Source: Arthrobacter sp. M4 (lineage in GTDB: Bacteria; Actinomycetota; Actinomycetes; Actinomycetales; Micrococcaceae). Taken from it: a stretch of DNA of 64,000 bases. The stretch spans positions 1 through 64,000 of the forward strand of contig NZ_JAIWYX010000005.1 in the NCBI RefSeq assembly GCF_020251205.1. Direction: 5' to 3'. Position numbers and translations under genes: made by a program. Of this stretch, positions 9,228 to 17,943 are shown in pieces. The notes beneath the pieces are model-generated. The model searched no databases. It was not told where the DNA came from and was given only the letters and a program-made list of their open reading frames with translations. Numbering within the stretch: the stretch's first letter is position 1; each line of letters opens with the position of its first letter.

Positions 9228-10064
9228 CTAGTAGCGGTAGTAGTTGCCGTACTGCGCGGCGAGGATTATGCCGAAGACCCAGAACAATCCATAGCCCAGG
9301 AGGCATAGGTAGCCAAGGACCAGGCCCGTGATGGACATGCCCTTGCCGGAAGGCTCACGATTGAGCGCCAGGTGTCCGGTGATGATCGCGGCAAGCTGCG
9401 GCACCATGAAGAAGCCCAGGAAAAGGGACGCGATGCCGCACACCAAAGAGGCGATGCTCAGGCCTTTGGGTTCATTTGGTACCCCGTAGTACGCAGGCTG
9501 GCCATAAGGACTCGGCGCCTGTCCATAGGGAGAAGGGCCCTGCGGCGGCTGCCCGTAGCTGCCCTGCCCCTGCGGGCCCTGTCCGTACGGAGACTGCCCG
9601 TAGGACTGTTGGCTGTACGGCGATTGGCCATAACCGGGCTGGTTCTGTCCGTGCTGGGGCTGGCCGGGTGCGGACTGCGACTGCGACTGGTCGCGCTGGC
9701 CAAACGGCGTCTGGCCGTACCCCGACTGCCCGTACCCCGACTGGCCGTAGCCGGACTGCCCATAGCCGGACTGTCCGTAGGCTGATTGGCCATAAGAGGA
9801 CGGCGCCGCCGGCGGAGTCAGCGGTGTGGTCGGGGCACCGGAGCCCGCCTGTCCCCCGGCGCCGCCGTACGGCGTCGGACTCTCGGACGGCAGCTTTTCG
9901 GTTGGCGAGGTCCCGGCGTCGGAAGTCGCTGGCGCTGGTGCAACGTACGACGCCGGCTGGAAGCCGCCGTGAGTGCCCTCTTCTTTGGGCGCTGCCTCAT
10001 CCTTGGGCGGGATCTCCTCGCCCTTTGCCGGCTCCGCGTTGTCCTTGCCTGGCTGATCAGTCAT
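9228..10064 (-). CDS. DUF4190 membrane protein with Tyr-Gly-Gln repeats
   Basis: 278-residue membrane protein. The first 200 residues are a low-complexity Pro/Gly/Gln/Tyr region with tandem YGQSG units (about residues 95-125) and looser YGQ repeats after it. The C-terminal 75 residues are the DUF4190 two-helix domain, with [17 protein letters not shown] and [17 protein letters not shown]. Such proteins occur widely in actinobacteria without known function; the repeats resemble disordered, self-associating tails. GGAGGGGG precedes the ATG by 7 bases. Convergent with the amidase gene and divergent from pgm. Confidence 0.8.
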   Translation of the reverse strand: MTDQPGKDNAEPAKGEEIPPKDEAAPKEEGTHGGFQPASYVAPAPATSDAGTSPTEKLPSESPTPYGGAGGQAGSGAPTTPLTPPAAPSSYGQSAYGQSGYGQSGYGQSGYGQSGYGQTPFGQRDQSQSQSAPGQPQHGQNQPGYGQSPYSQQSYGQSPYGQGPQGQGSYGQPPQGPSPYGQAPSPYGQPAYYGVPNEPKGLSIASLVCGIASLFLGFFMVPQLAAIITGHLALNREPSGKGMSITGLVLGYLCLLGYGLFWVFGIILAAQYGNYYRY

Positions 10065-10272
10065 GATTTCCCCCTCCGAAGTCTCCTATGGAAAACAGTA
10101 CCGCCGGATCAAATGGGAGGGCAGGCATTGCGTACAGCCTTGATCCACGTAAATGGTCGCGCGCATGAACTGCGGGTGAAAACTTCCATCGGAGTGGCGA
10201 CATTATGCGTCACAGGACGTGTTTTGCAGGGTTTTCCTGCCCAGCCGCGAACCAGTCTGGCATGCTGTAGCA

Positions 10273-11925
10273 ATGGCTAACCGTGCGGGCACTGTTGCCC
10301 TACCTCAGGACCTTGTTGACCTCACCGCACTGCTGGACGCGTATTACGACGTTGTCCCGGACTTAAGCGATCCCGGCCAGCGCGTGGCGTTCGGAACCTC
10401 CGGACACCGCGGTTCCAGCCTCAAAGCGGCGTTCAACGAACAGCACATCCTGGCGATCACGCAGGCGATCGTCGAATACCGCGCCGGCCAGGGCATCACA
10501 GGTCCGCTGTTCCTGGCGAAGGATACGCACGGACTGAGCGAGCCAGCGCAAAACTCGGCCCTTGAAGTCCTGGCTGCCAATGGCGTCAAGGTGCTGATCG
10601 ACGCCCGCCACGGCTACACCCCCACCCCGGCCCTGAGCCACGCCATCCTCAGCTACAACAATGCACTTGGTCCTGGCGAACCCCAGGCCGACGGCATTGT
10701 GGTGACCCCAAGCCACAACCCGCCAGCCGACGGCGGTTTCAAGTACAACCCCCCGCACGGCGGCCCGGCCGACACGGACGCCACCAGCTGGATCGCCAAC
10801 CGCGCCAACGAGCTCCTGGCGAACGGCCTCCGCGGCGTCAAGCGAGTCACACTCAATGAGGCGCTCAAGGCCGAGACCACCGGCAAGTTCGACTTCCTGA
10901 GCAGCTACGTTGACGACCTGCCGTCCGTCCTGAACCTCAAGGCCATTCGTGAAGCAGGCGTCCGCATCGGCGCCGACCCGATGGGCGGTGCGTCCGTTGA
11001 CTACTGGGGCGAGATTGGCGAACGCCACCAGCTCAACCTCACCGTCGTCAACCCCACTGTCGACCCGCAGTGGGCCTTTATGACGCTGGACTGGGACGAG
11101 AAGATCCGCATGGACTGCTCCTCGCCATCGGCCATGGCGTCCCTGATCAAGCGGATGTCGGAGGGCGGCGCGGCTTTCGACGTCGCCACCGGTAATGACG
11201 CCGACGCCGACCGCCACGGGATCGTGACACCCGACGGCGGGCTCATGAATCCAAACCACTACCTGGCCGTCGCCATCGACTACCTGTACCGGAACCGCAC
11301 TGGCTGGAGTCCCAACTCCGTTGTCGGCAAGACCCTGGTGTCGTCGTCGATCATTGACCGCGTGGCCGCTGGCCTCGGTCGGAAGCTGGTCGAAGTGCCT
11401 GTGGGCTTCAAGTGGTTCGTTCCCGGCCTGCTTTCCGGCGAGGGCGCCTTCGGCGGCGAAGAATCTGCCGGAGCATCCTTCAATAAGCAGGACGGCAGCG
11501 TGTGGACCACGGACAAGGACGGCATCCTGCTGGCCCTTCTGGCCTCCGAGATCACCGCTGTCACGGGCAAGTCCCCCAGCCAGCTGTACAAGGGCCTTAC
11601 CGACCAGTTCGGCGACCCCGTCTACGCGCGCATCGACGCGGCAGCCACGCGTGAACAGAAGGCCAAGCTGGGCAAGCTCTCAGCCGACGATGTCACCGCC
11701 ACGGAGCTTGCCGGCGAGCCCATCACGGCCAAGCTCACTTCCGCGCCTGGGAACGGCGCTGCCATCGGTGGCCTCAAGGTGGTGACGGAGAACGCCTGGT
11801 TCGCCGCACGTCCGTCCGGCACCGAAGACGTCTACAAGATCTACGCTGAGTCCTTCAAAGGCGCCGACCACCTGGCCAAGGTCCAGGCCGAGGCGAAGGC
11901 CCTCGTGGACAGCGTCATTTCCTAG
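10273..11925 (+). CDS. pgm: Phosphoglucomutase
   Basis: Interconverts glucose 1-phosphate and glucose 6-phosphate. The 550-residue protein belongs to the phosphohexomutase family: [10 protein letters not shown] near 40, the phosphoserine loop TPSHNP (Ser147), the metal loop DADADRHG near 305, the sugar-binding loop GEESAG near 400 and the phosphate-binding RPSGTED near the C-terminus. This matches the alpha-D-glucose-specific (PgmA) branch. The ATG at 10273 is preferred over an upstream codon at 10219; the N-terminus MANRAGTV is family-like. Its end is followed by a 19-bp inverted repeat. Confidence 0.96.
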   Translation: MANRAGTVALPQDLVDLTALLDAYYDVVPDLSDPGQRVAFGTSGHRGSSLKAAFNEQHILAITQAIVEYRAGQGITGPLFLAKDTHGLSEPAQNSALEVLAANGVKVLIDARHGYTPTPALSHAILSYNNALGPGEPQADGIVVTPSHNPPADGGFKYNPPHGGPADTDATSWIANRANELLANGLRGVKRVTLNEALKAETTGKFDFLSSYVDDLPSVLNLKAIREAGVRIGADPMGGASVDYWGEIGERHQLNLTVVNPTVDPQWAFMTLDWDEKIRMDCSSPSAMASLIKRMSEGGAAFDVATGNDADADRHGIVTPDGGLMNPNHYLAVAIDYLYRNRTGWSPNSVVGKTLVSSSIIDRVAAGLGRKLVEVPVGFKWFVPGLLSGEGAFGGEESAGASFNKQDGSVWTTDKDGILLALLASEITAVTGKSPSQLYKGLTDQFGDPVYARIDAAATREQKAKLGKLSADDVTATELAGEPITAKLTSAPGNGAAIGGLKVVTENAWFAARPSGTEDVYKIYAESFKGADHLAKVQAEAKALVDSVIS

Positions 11926-11937
11926 CCTTAACCTCCA

Positions 11938-11994
11938 CGAGTTGGCATTTAACGGCGGTCTTGAGTCAAAACACTGCCGTTAAATGCCAACTCG
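11938..11994. repeat. Perfect 19-bp inverted repeat between convergent genes
   Basis: CGAGTTGGCATTTAACGGC at 11938-11956 is repeated as its exact reverse complement at 11976-11994, around a 19-base loop. It fills the gap between the ends of pgm and the nitroreductase gene. There is no T-run after either arm, so it is not a textbook terminator, but it could stop or protect transcripts from both sides. Confidence 0.9.
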
Positions 11995-12004
11995 CGTTGG
12001 GTAT

Positions 12005-12610
12005 TTAGACGGTGCGGACAACGTCCTCGTAGGCGAACTTCGGCTTGGCGTCTCCCCAGGCGTCAGGACCCGGATGGCCGATGTTCACTACCAGGAAGCT
12101 CTTCTGGTCGCCTTCCGGGAAGAACTCGGCGTCGATCGCGGAGAAGTCAGCGCCGGTCATCGGGCCTGCAGCGAAACCGAGCGAGCGGACGGCCAGGATG
12201 AAGTAGCCAGCCTGCAGGTGGGCGTTGTTGTTGCCCGTGGTAGCGGCGAACTCCGGGTCTGCGTCGTACATGCCCTTGGGCGCGGTGTAGACCGGGAGGA
12301 ACTTGTCCCACTGTTCCTGCCAAGCGGTGTCGTAGCTGAGGATCGCAACCAGCGGGGCGGATGCCGTCTTTGCCTGGTTGCCCTTGGACAAGGTGTCGAC
12401 GAGCTTGGCGCGGGCTTCGGCCGAGCGGACGTAGGTGACGCGGAGAGGCTGGGAGTTGAAAGCCGTGGGGCCGTACTTGGTCAGCTCATAGATGGCCTGG
12501 GCCTGCTCTTCGGTAACCTCACCGGAAAAGGAGTTGGCGGTGCGGGCTTCCGTGAAAATGGCGTCGACGGCTGCGGCGTCGATAACTGCTTCCTCGTGGG
12601 CGATGGTCAT
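12005..12610 (-). CDS. Malonic semialdehyde reductase / nitroreductase (RutE-like)
   Basis: FMN-dependent nitroreductase-fold reductase of 201 residues, closest in pattern to RutE/HadB-type malonic semialdehyde reductases that reduce the toxic 3-carbon semialdehyde to 3-hydroxypropionate. ARTANSFSGEVTEE, YGPTAFNSQPLRVTYVRS and GPMTGADFSAIDAEFF are characteristic. AAAGG lies about 8 bases before the ATG at 12610; the frame is open to 12928 but without family similarity. The uracil permease gene diverges next to it; RutE works in pyrimidine breakdown, so the pair may be linked, though no other rut genes are present. Confidence 0.85.
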   Translation of the reverse strand: MTIAHEEAVIDAAAVDAIFTEARTANSFSGEVTEEQAQAIYELTKYGPTAFNSQPLRVTYVRSAEARAKLVDTLSKGNQAKTASAPLVAILSYDTAWQEQWDKFLPVYTAPKGMYDADPEFAATTGNNNAHLQAGYFILAVRSLGFAAGPMTGADFSAIDAEFFPEGDQKSFLVVNIGHPGPDAWGDAKPKFAYEDVVRTV

Positions 12611-12805
12611 TGCATCTGCCTTTCGCTGGGGTGGCTGCTGCTTTCCATGGTTCCAACTGAGTGCGCCCGTGTCCTCTTCCCGTGACGCCACGTGAACTTG
12701 GACACACCCCCGTGCAAAACGTGTGAGGCACCGGGTGGGCACCACAGGCAACGGCTGTATCCTTTGCAGCGAACCCCAACTCACTTTTCCAGCGGAAGGC
12801 GCGCC

Positions 12806-14161
12806 ATGAGCATGCTCGGAACCAAATGGAAGCTCCACGGCAACGGCACCACAATCCGGCCGGGCCACGTGGTGGCGCCCAACGAACGGCTCGCGTGGCC
12901 ACTGACCATCGGCGTCGGGATGCAGCACGTCGTGGCGATGTTCGGCGCCACCTTTCTGGTGCCCATCCTGACGGGCATGCCTCCCGCAACCACACTGTTC
13001 TTCTCCGGCGTCGGGACACTCCTGTTCCTGGTGATTACGCGCGGCCAGGTGCCCAGCTACCTCGGGTCGAGCTTCGCATTCATCGCGCCCATCATCGCTT
13101 CGCAGCAGCAGTTCGGTGTCTCCGGTGCCCTAGGTGGAGTGGTGCTGGCCGGAGCTGTGCTGGCGTTGATCGGCGCCATCGTTCAGCGTTTTGGCGCCGA
13201 GTGGATCAACCGCCTGATGCCGCCCACGGTGACAGGCGCCATTGTTGCCCTGATCGGCCTCAACCTGGCTCCCGCAGCGAAGAACAACTTCGACGCCGCC
13301 CCGATCACCGCCGTCGTGACCCTCGGCACGATCATCCTGACGAGTGTCCTGTTCCGCGGAATTCTGGGGCGGTTGAGCATCCTGGTGGGTGTCGTCGTCG
13401 GGTATTTGGTAGCCATGGGCCGCGGCGAAGTGAACTTCGCCAAGATGGACGCTGCCGCTTGGGTGGGTCTTCCGACGTTCCAGACGCCTTCCTTCCATTT
13501 GGGCGTCATTGGCCTGTTTGTGCCTGTTGTGCTGGTCCTCGTTGCCGAGAACATCGGCCACGTGAAGTCGGTGGCCGCGATGACCGGCCAAAACCTGGAC
13601 GGCGTCTCCGGCCGCGCGCTGATGGCCGACGGTGCCGCCACGGTTCTGGCCGGACTAGGTGGGGGTTCCGGAACCACCACCTACGCAGAGAACATCGGCG
13701 TAATGGCTGCCACCAAGGTGTACTCGACGGCCGCCTACTGGGTGGCTGGCCTCTTCGCCATCCTGCTTAGCTTCTCCCCCAGGTTCGGCGAATTGATTGC
13801 CACAGTTCCCCAAGGCGTGCTGGGCGGTGCGGCCACCATGCTGTACGGAATGATCGGCATCCTGGGTGTGAAGATTTGGGTGCAGAACAAAGTGAACTTC
13901 TCCAATCCGGTCAACCTGACCACAGGCGCCGTTGCACTGATCATCGGCATCGCGGATTACACCTGGACTATCGGAGAGCTGAAGTTCACCGGCATCGCCC
14001 TTGGCTCGGCCGCGGCCCTGGTGATCTATCACGGCATGAAGGGGCTGGCCCGCTGGCGCGGTACGGAGGCGGAGCCCGAAGCGGAAACCAGCGGCCTGCC
14101 GCCGGCTGCGAAGGCTGCTATCAATGCGGCAGCAAAGCGCGCGCATAAGAAGCGCCGGTAG
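12806..14161 (+). CDS. uraA: Uracil/xanthine permease (NCS2 family)
   Basis: Inner-membrane nucleobase:proton symporter, 451 residues with about 14 membrane segments. The NCS2 signatures are present: QHVVAMFGATFLVPILTG in the first helices, VAENIGHVKSVAAMTGQ with the substrate-binding Glu, and GGGSGTTTYAENIGVMAATK with the second. The pattern suits uracil transporters better than xanthine/urate ones. GGAAGG lies about 7 bases before the ATG at 12806. The C-terminal 40 residues are basic and cytoplasmic. Divergent from the RutE-like reductase and convergent with glycerate kinase across a large palindrome. Confidence 0.93.
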   Translation: MSMLGTKWKLHGNGTTIRPGHVVAPNERLAWPLTIGVGMQHVVAMFGATFLVPILTGMPPATTLFFSGVGTLLFLVITRGQVPSYLGSSFAFIAPIIASQQQFGVSGALGGVVLAGAVLALIGAIVQRFGAEWINRLMPPTVTGAIVALIGLNLAPAAKNNFDAAPITAVVTLGTIILTSVLFRGILGRLSILVGVVVGYLVAMGRGEVNFAKMDAAAWVGLPTFQTPSFHLGVIGLFVPVVLVLVAENIGHVKSVAAMTGQNLDGVSGRALMADGAATVLAGLGGGSGTTTYAENIGVMAATKVYSTAAYWVAGLFAILLSFSPRFGELIATVPQGVLGGAATMLYGMIGILGVKIWVQNKVNFSNPVNLTTGAVALIIGIADYTWTIGELKFTGIALGSAAALVIYHGMKGLARWRGTEAEPEAETSGLPPAAKAAINAAAKRAHKKRR

Positions 14162-14181
14162 CCGGAACCTGTCCCTGAAGC

Positions 14182-14258
14182 ATGAACCTCTCGAGTTCGC
14201 CGGAAACGTCGGGCGAACTCGAGAGGTTCATCGCGGCCTGCACGTTTCCGGCGAACTC
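14182..14258. repeat. 20-bp inverted repeat with a third partial copy
   Basis: ATGAACCTCTCGAGTTCGCC at 14182-14201 is matched by its exact reverse complement at 14212-14231, with a 10-base loop. ACGTTTCCGGCGAACTC at 14242-14258 is the reverse complement of the inner part (14193-14209), and its last two bases overlap the stop codon of the glycerate kinase gene (14257-14259). The segment lies between two convergent genes. Confidence 0.9.
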
Positions 14259-15399
14259 AGGCGCCCTCGAGCAGCTGGCTGGTAGCCACCGTCAGGTATT
14301 TGGCGGCGTTAGCGACGGCGTCGGCAACGTCCGGGGCACCATCAGACTTGCGCTGGGCGACGTCCAGCAGTTGGGCGGCGCCAACGACGCCGTGCCCCGC
14401 CAAGTCCTCCGGCGTCACGAGGATGCGGCCCGCCACCACCAGCACTGGGATGCCCCGTTCGCGGGCGGAGTCCGCCAACGCGATCGGCGCCTTGCCGGTG
14501 AGCGACTGTGAGTCCATGGACCCTTCGCCCGTGATCACCAAATCGGCCTGCTCCAACTGTTCCGCCAGTCCGGTGAGTCCCGCAACCAGCGCGAAGCCGC
14601 CTTCCAGCGTGGCGTTGGTCAGCGCCAGGAACGACGCCGGGAAGCCACCTGCCGCGCCGGCGCCCGGGACATTGACGTCCCTGCCCGTGGCGGACTGCAG
14701 GATGGTGGCCCAGTTGCGCAGCCCGGCGTCGAGCTTTTCGACGGCATCCGCATCGGCGCCCTTCTGGGGACCGAAAACGTAGGCGGCGCCTTCGGGTCCG
14801 TGGAGCGGGTTGCGGACGTCGACGGCGATGCGGAACTTTACGCCGGAAAGGCGCAGGTCCAGCTCGGAAATGTCCACGGACACGACGTCGGCCAGCGAAC
14901 CACCGCCGAGCGGAACCACGTTGCCGGCTACGTCGAGGGGCTTAAGGCCGAGGGCGCGGAGGGCGCCGCTGCCGCCGTCGGTCATGGCCGAGCCGCCCAC
15001 GCCCAGCACGATCTCGGTGGCACCGGCGTCGAGCGCGGCGGAGATGAGCTGACCGCAGCCATAGCTATGGGCGCGGAGGGAGTTCTCCGGAGTGGGTTCC
15101 ATAAGCGCAAGGCCCGAAGCCTGCGCGGTTTCGATGACTGCCGTGGTGGCACCGGATTCTGTGCGCACGGCCCAGGCGGCACCCACCGGCTTCACGATGG
15201 GACCTGTCACAGCGTTGATCCGCTCCTCGTAGCCGGCAGCAACGGCGGCTTCGAGTGTGCCTTCTCCACCGTCTGCCACGGGGAACTGGGTGGCGACCGC
15301 GTCGGGGTACACGCGGAGCGCTCCCTCCGCTATGGCAGATGCCGCCTCCGAGGCGGTCAGTGAACCTTTGAACTTGTCCGGGGCGATGAGGATGCGCAT
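14257..15399 (-). CDS. glxK: Glycerate kinase
   Basis: Phosphorylates D-glycerate (GarK/GlxK family), feeding glyoxylate or sugar-acid carbon into glycolysis. Hallmarks are ILIAPDKFKGSLTA at the N-terminus, PVADGGEGTLEA, GVGGSAMTDGGSGALRALG and ITGEGSMDSQSLTGKAP near the end. Length 380 residues is standard. The ATG at 15399 is chosen because the family starts with MRIL/MKIV just before the APDKFKGS motif; the frame stays open to 15450. The C-terminal codons overlap a copy of the palindromic repeat. It may serve with the talarate/galactarate pathway elsewhere in the window. Confidence 0.94.
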   Translation of the reverse strand: MRILIAPDKFKGSLTASEAASAIAEGALRVYPDAVATQFPVADGGEGTLEAAVAAGYEERINAVTGPIVKPVGAAWAVRTESGATTAVIETAQASGLALMEPTPENSLRAHSYGCGQLISAALDAGATEIVLGVGGSAMTDGGSGALRALGLKPLDVAGNVVPLGGGSLADVVSVDISELDLRLSGVKFRIAVDVRNPLHGPEGAAYVFGPQKGADADAVEKLDAGLRNWATILQSATGRDVNVPGAGAAGGFPASFLALTNATLEGGFALVAGLTGLAEQLEQADLVITGEGSMDSQSLTGKAPIALADSARERGIPVLVVAGRILVTPEDLAGHGVVGAAQLLDVAQRKSDGAPDVADAVANAAKYLTVATSQLLEGA

Positions 15400-15541
15400 G
15401 GTTCCTATCCTGCCATTTCTTCCCATGGAAAGCGCTTGCCCATCGTTCAAGGACCCTCAGCGTGCAGTGAGATGACGTAAGGCGGTCGGTGAGATGACGG
15501 GTTCGGCGCGTCCCGCCGTCGTACTGTCACCGGCACCCGAA

Positions 15542-16330
15542 TCAGTCACGGGGAGGCCATTGCCCACGCTCCCTGAGCAACGACGCCAGAAGGTCGGCGC
15601 GATCGGTAACCAGGCCGTCAACTCCCAAATCCAAAAGCCGGATCATCCGCGCGGGATCGTTGACCGTCCAGACGTGCACCTCAAGGCCGAGTCCGTGGGC
15701 GCGGCGAAGGAACCGCGGCGTCACCACGCGCACCACCCCGTATCGCTCCGGGACCTGCAAGGCGTGGACGTCGTGCAGGATTCGCCGCAGCAAGGTGCCA
15801 GGCAGTATTGCTCCGAAGACTTTGAACACCACGGTAATCACGATCCCGGCCGACGAAGCCACGGGCCTGCTGAGGAGCCTGAGCACCGCCCGCCGCCTGC
15901 GGTCGGAGAAGCTCGTCACCAAAACGCGATGGTGGGCGCCGTGCCGCTCGATCGCATCGGCCAGTGTCTGGATCGATTGGACGGTCTTCACATCGATGTT
16001 GAAGCGTGCGTTCGGAAATTCATCGAGCAGATCATCAAGCCGGGGAATCGGGGCCCTGCCCCGGATGCGCACCTCGGCGAGTTCGGCGGATGACAGCTCG
16101 GCTATGCGGCCCGTCCTATCGGTGAGGCGGTCAAGGGTGTCATCGTGGAACGCAAGGATGACGCCGTCCGCAGTGGTGTGAACATCCGTCTCAAGATGGG
16201 TAAAACCAAGCTCGACGGCGGCACGAAACGCTGCAGCCGAGTTCTCCAGCCCGTCCAATGAGAAACCCCGGTGGGCCAAGGCAATCGGCCAGCCAGCTGG
16301 GCGATCGAAAAACGGATGGCGCTGCGTCAC
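15542..16330 (-). CDS. Glycerophosphodiester phosphodiesterase
   Basis: Cleaves glycerophosphodiesters to glycerol 3-phosphate and an alcohol. The GDPD barrel shows ALAHRGFSLDGLENS with the first catalytic His, ETDVHTTADG with metal-binding Glu/Asp, LAFHDDTLDRLTD with the second His, and NIDVKTVQ. No signal peptide, so probably cytoplasmic. The start is a GTG at 16330. Length 262 residues. Stands between two other minus-strand genes with a palindromic repeat on its 5' side. Confidence 0.92.
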   Translation of the reverse strand: MTQRHPFFDRPAGWPIALAHRGFSLDGLENSAAAFRAAVELGFTHLETDVHTTADGVILAFHDDTLDRLTDRTGRIAELSSAELAEVRIRGRAPIPRLDDLLDEFPNARFNIDVKTVQSIQTLADAIERHGAHHRVLVTSFSDRRRRAVLRLLSRPVASSAGIVITVVFKVFGAILPGTLLRRILHDVHALQVPERYGVVRVVTPRFLRRAHGLGLEVHVWTVNDPARMIRLLDLGVDGLVTDRADLLASLLRERGQWPPRD

Positions 16331-16397
16331 AGCGGAAGCCTAGCGCGGACCCCTGCCTTCGCCGAGGATCTTTGAGGGGACACCTGCCCTCATTGGC

Positions 16398-16446
16398 CCA
16401 GCAGATAATGCGGCGTGACCTTTTCGCAGCCCGCGTTATCTGCTGG
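16398..16446. repeat. 16-bp imperfect inverted repeat
   Basis: CCAGCAGATAATGCGG at 16398-16413 pairs with CCGCGTTATCTGCTGG at 16431-16446, with one G-T type mismatch and a 17-base loop. It lies between two tandem minus-strand genes. Its outer part, CCAGCAGAT, also occurs inverted in the repeat at 37752-37808. Confidence 0.85.
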
Positions 16447-16486
16447 ATCCCTTCGGATTCCGCGCCCGGCGTTCTTCGCCGGACGC

Positions 16487-16735
16487 CTAGGCCTCCTGGA
16501 GAACGATCTCCACGCCGTCGCTGGAGTGAACCAACTGGCGGCCGCGACCGTCGTCGAGCGTCACCCAAACCACTGTGTAGTCGTGGGTGACGGCGTCCAC
16601 GTGCCCGCCGGTCTCAAAACCCGGGTTGAGGCGCAGGGTAACCCGGTCGCCCTTGCGGAGGCTCTTCCATTCCTCCGGCGCGGGTTGCTCCTGGGTGGGG
16701 ATCTCGGAGTTCAAAGCTGACCTTTTGCGGGCCAT
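16487..16735 (-). CDS. Hypothetical small beta-rich protein
   Basis: 82-residue protein without assigned function. After a polar N-terminus the sequence KGDRVTLRLNPGFETGG and YTVVWVTLDDGRGRQLVHSSD looks like a small SH3-like or Tudor-like beta barrel. AGGGGG lies 4-5 bases before the ATG. Stands alone between the HAD and GDPD genes on the same strand. Confidence 0.7.
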   Translation of the reverse strand: MARKRSALNSEIPTQEQPAPEEWKSLRKGDRVTLRLNPGFETGGHVDAVTHDYTVVWVTLDDGRGRQLVHSSDGVEIVLQEA

Positions 16736-16841
16736 GGCTCCCCCTAATGGTCACGTGCTGGTTATGACGCTTTCAGATTAGGGAGCAGAGATTAACGCCG
16801 GTTGGATGCCGGCTGTGAGATTGGTGTCAGTTGGACCGCAG

Positions 16842-17687
16842 TTAGTTGGCGCCTGCCAAATGATCTTCAGTCCCCGCTCCACCCATGGCCGCCAATTTGG
16901 CCTCGAGGATCTGGGCCACACCGTCGTCGTCGAAGTGCGGTGCCTGCTGGCCTGCCGCGTGAATCGCTGCGGGATGGCCGCTGGCCATCGCGTAACCGTC
17001 TCCAGCCCAGCGCAGCATCTCGACGTCGTTGGGCATGTCACCAAACGCCACAACGTCCTTGGCGTCGATGCCCAGCGACGCGGCATAGCGGGCCAGCGTG
17101 ACCGCCTTATTGACGCCCGGGACGGACATCTCCAGCAGGGCGTCGCGCGGCGCCGAATGCGTGGTTGCCACAAGATGCGCGACGGCGGGGCGCACCTGGG
17201 CCAGGAATTCGTCCGCCGTGCCGCGCCGGGTCACGGCCAGGAACTTCACGACGGCGTCATCCTCTGTAAGCGTCTCGGCCAGCGGAGCAGGGACAAACTC
17301 CTGCAACAACTCGCTGGTTTCGTTTTCGATGAAGCCGGGCTCGAGGTGGAAGCCACTGAGGGTTTCGGCAGCGAAGAGGGCGTCCGGGCGGAGCTCCTTG
17401 ATGATGCGGCGAGCTTCCAGGACGTCGTCTTTGCTAATGCCCTGTGCGGAAAGTGGGCGGTTGGTCTCCAAGTCCCACACCACGGCGCCGTTGGAACAAA
17501 TTACCGTTCCGCTATGGCCGAGCTGCTCCTCCAGCGGGTACAGCCAGCGCGGCGGGCGGCCCGTGACGAAGACAAGTTCGACGCCGGCAGCACGGCAGGC
17601 GTCGAAGGCGCGGATGGTCCGCTCACTGATCTTGCCGTCGTGTCCAAGGATCGTGCCGTCGATGTCGCTCGCTACCAGCCGCATCAT
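16842..17687 (-). CDS. Cof-type HAD hydrolase
   Basis: Second Cof-family HAD phosphatase of the window, 281 residues. Motif I is ASDIDGTILGHDGK, motif II the Thr in FVTGRPPRWL, motif III the Lys in GVNKAVTLARY, motif IV GDMPNDVEML. The central cap (about 85-190) is C2-type. Two ATGs in tandem (17687, 17684) are possible starts. Its 5' side faces the 16-bp tandem repeat and the divergent DapA-family gene. The natural substrate is unknown; such enzymes act on flavin or sugar phosphates. Confidence 0.88.
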   Translation of the reverse strand: MMRLVASDIDGTILGHDGKISERTIRAFDACRAAGVELVFVTGRPPRWLYPLEEQLGHSGTVICSNGAVVWDLETNRPLSAQGISKDDVLEARRIIKELRPDALFAAETLSGFHLEPGFIENETSELLQEFVPAPLAETLTEDDAVVKFLAVTRRGTADEFLAQVRPAVAHLVATTHSAPRDALLEMSVPGVNKAVTLARYAASLGIDAKDVVAFGDMPNDVEMLRWAGDGYAMASGHPAAIHAAGQQAPHFDDDGVAQILEAKLAAMGGAGTEDHLAGAN

Positions 17688-17711
17688 GTCAGTTTACTCG
17701 GCGGGCTGATG

Positions 17712-17843
17712 GCCGACCCGCGGGAGCTGCCGGGAGCCGCCTGACGTGAGGGCAGCCCGACGTGGCGGCCGCCTGACATGAGAGCCACCTGACCTGACGG
17801 CCGCCTGACGTGGCAGCCGACCCGCGGGCGCTGCCGGGCGCCG
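17712..17843. repeat. Six-unit 16-bp tandem repeat with flanking 28-bp direct repeat
   Basis: Units begin at 17736, 17752, 17768, 17784, 17800 and 17816, exactly 16 bases apart, with a consensus near GCCGCCTGACGTGRSG; the last unit is diverged. A 28-base block starting GCCGACCCGCGGG occurs at 17712-17739 and 17816-17843 with 26 identities. The array fills the gap between the HAD and DapA-family genes, which diverge from it. No plausible reading frame uses it. Confidence 0.8.
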
Positions 17844-17943
17844 TCGGGCTGTCCTTGGGAGGCCCGACGACGGTGCAGCTCGCCGCGAAGGCGACATCCC
17901 GCCATCAAGCTTTTATCCATGCTCGGTCCGTAACATCTATTGC

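Noticed and set aside
9700..9800. Short regular repeats that could suggest a CRISPR array
   Set aside because: The repeats have no spacers and are in frame with a protein; they encode YGQSG units.
12611..12928. N-terminal extension of the RutE-like reductase
   Set aside because: No family similarity, crosses the divergent promoter region and the start of uraA; AAAGG and ATG at 12610 fit better.
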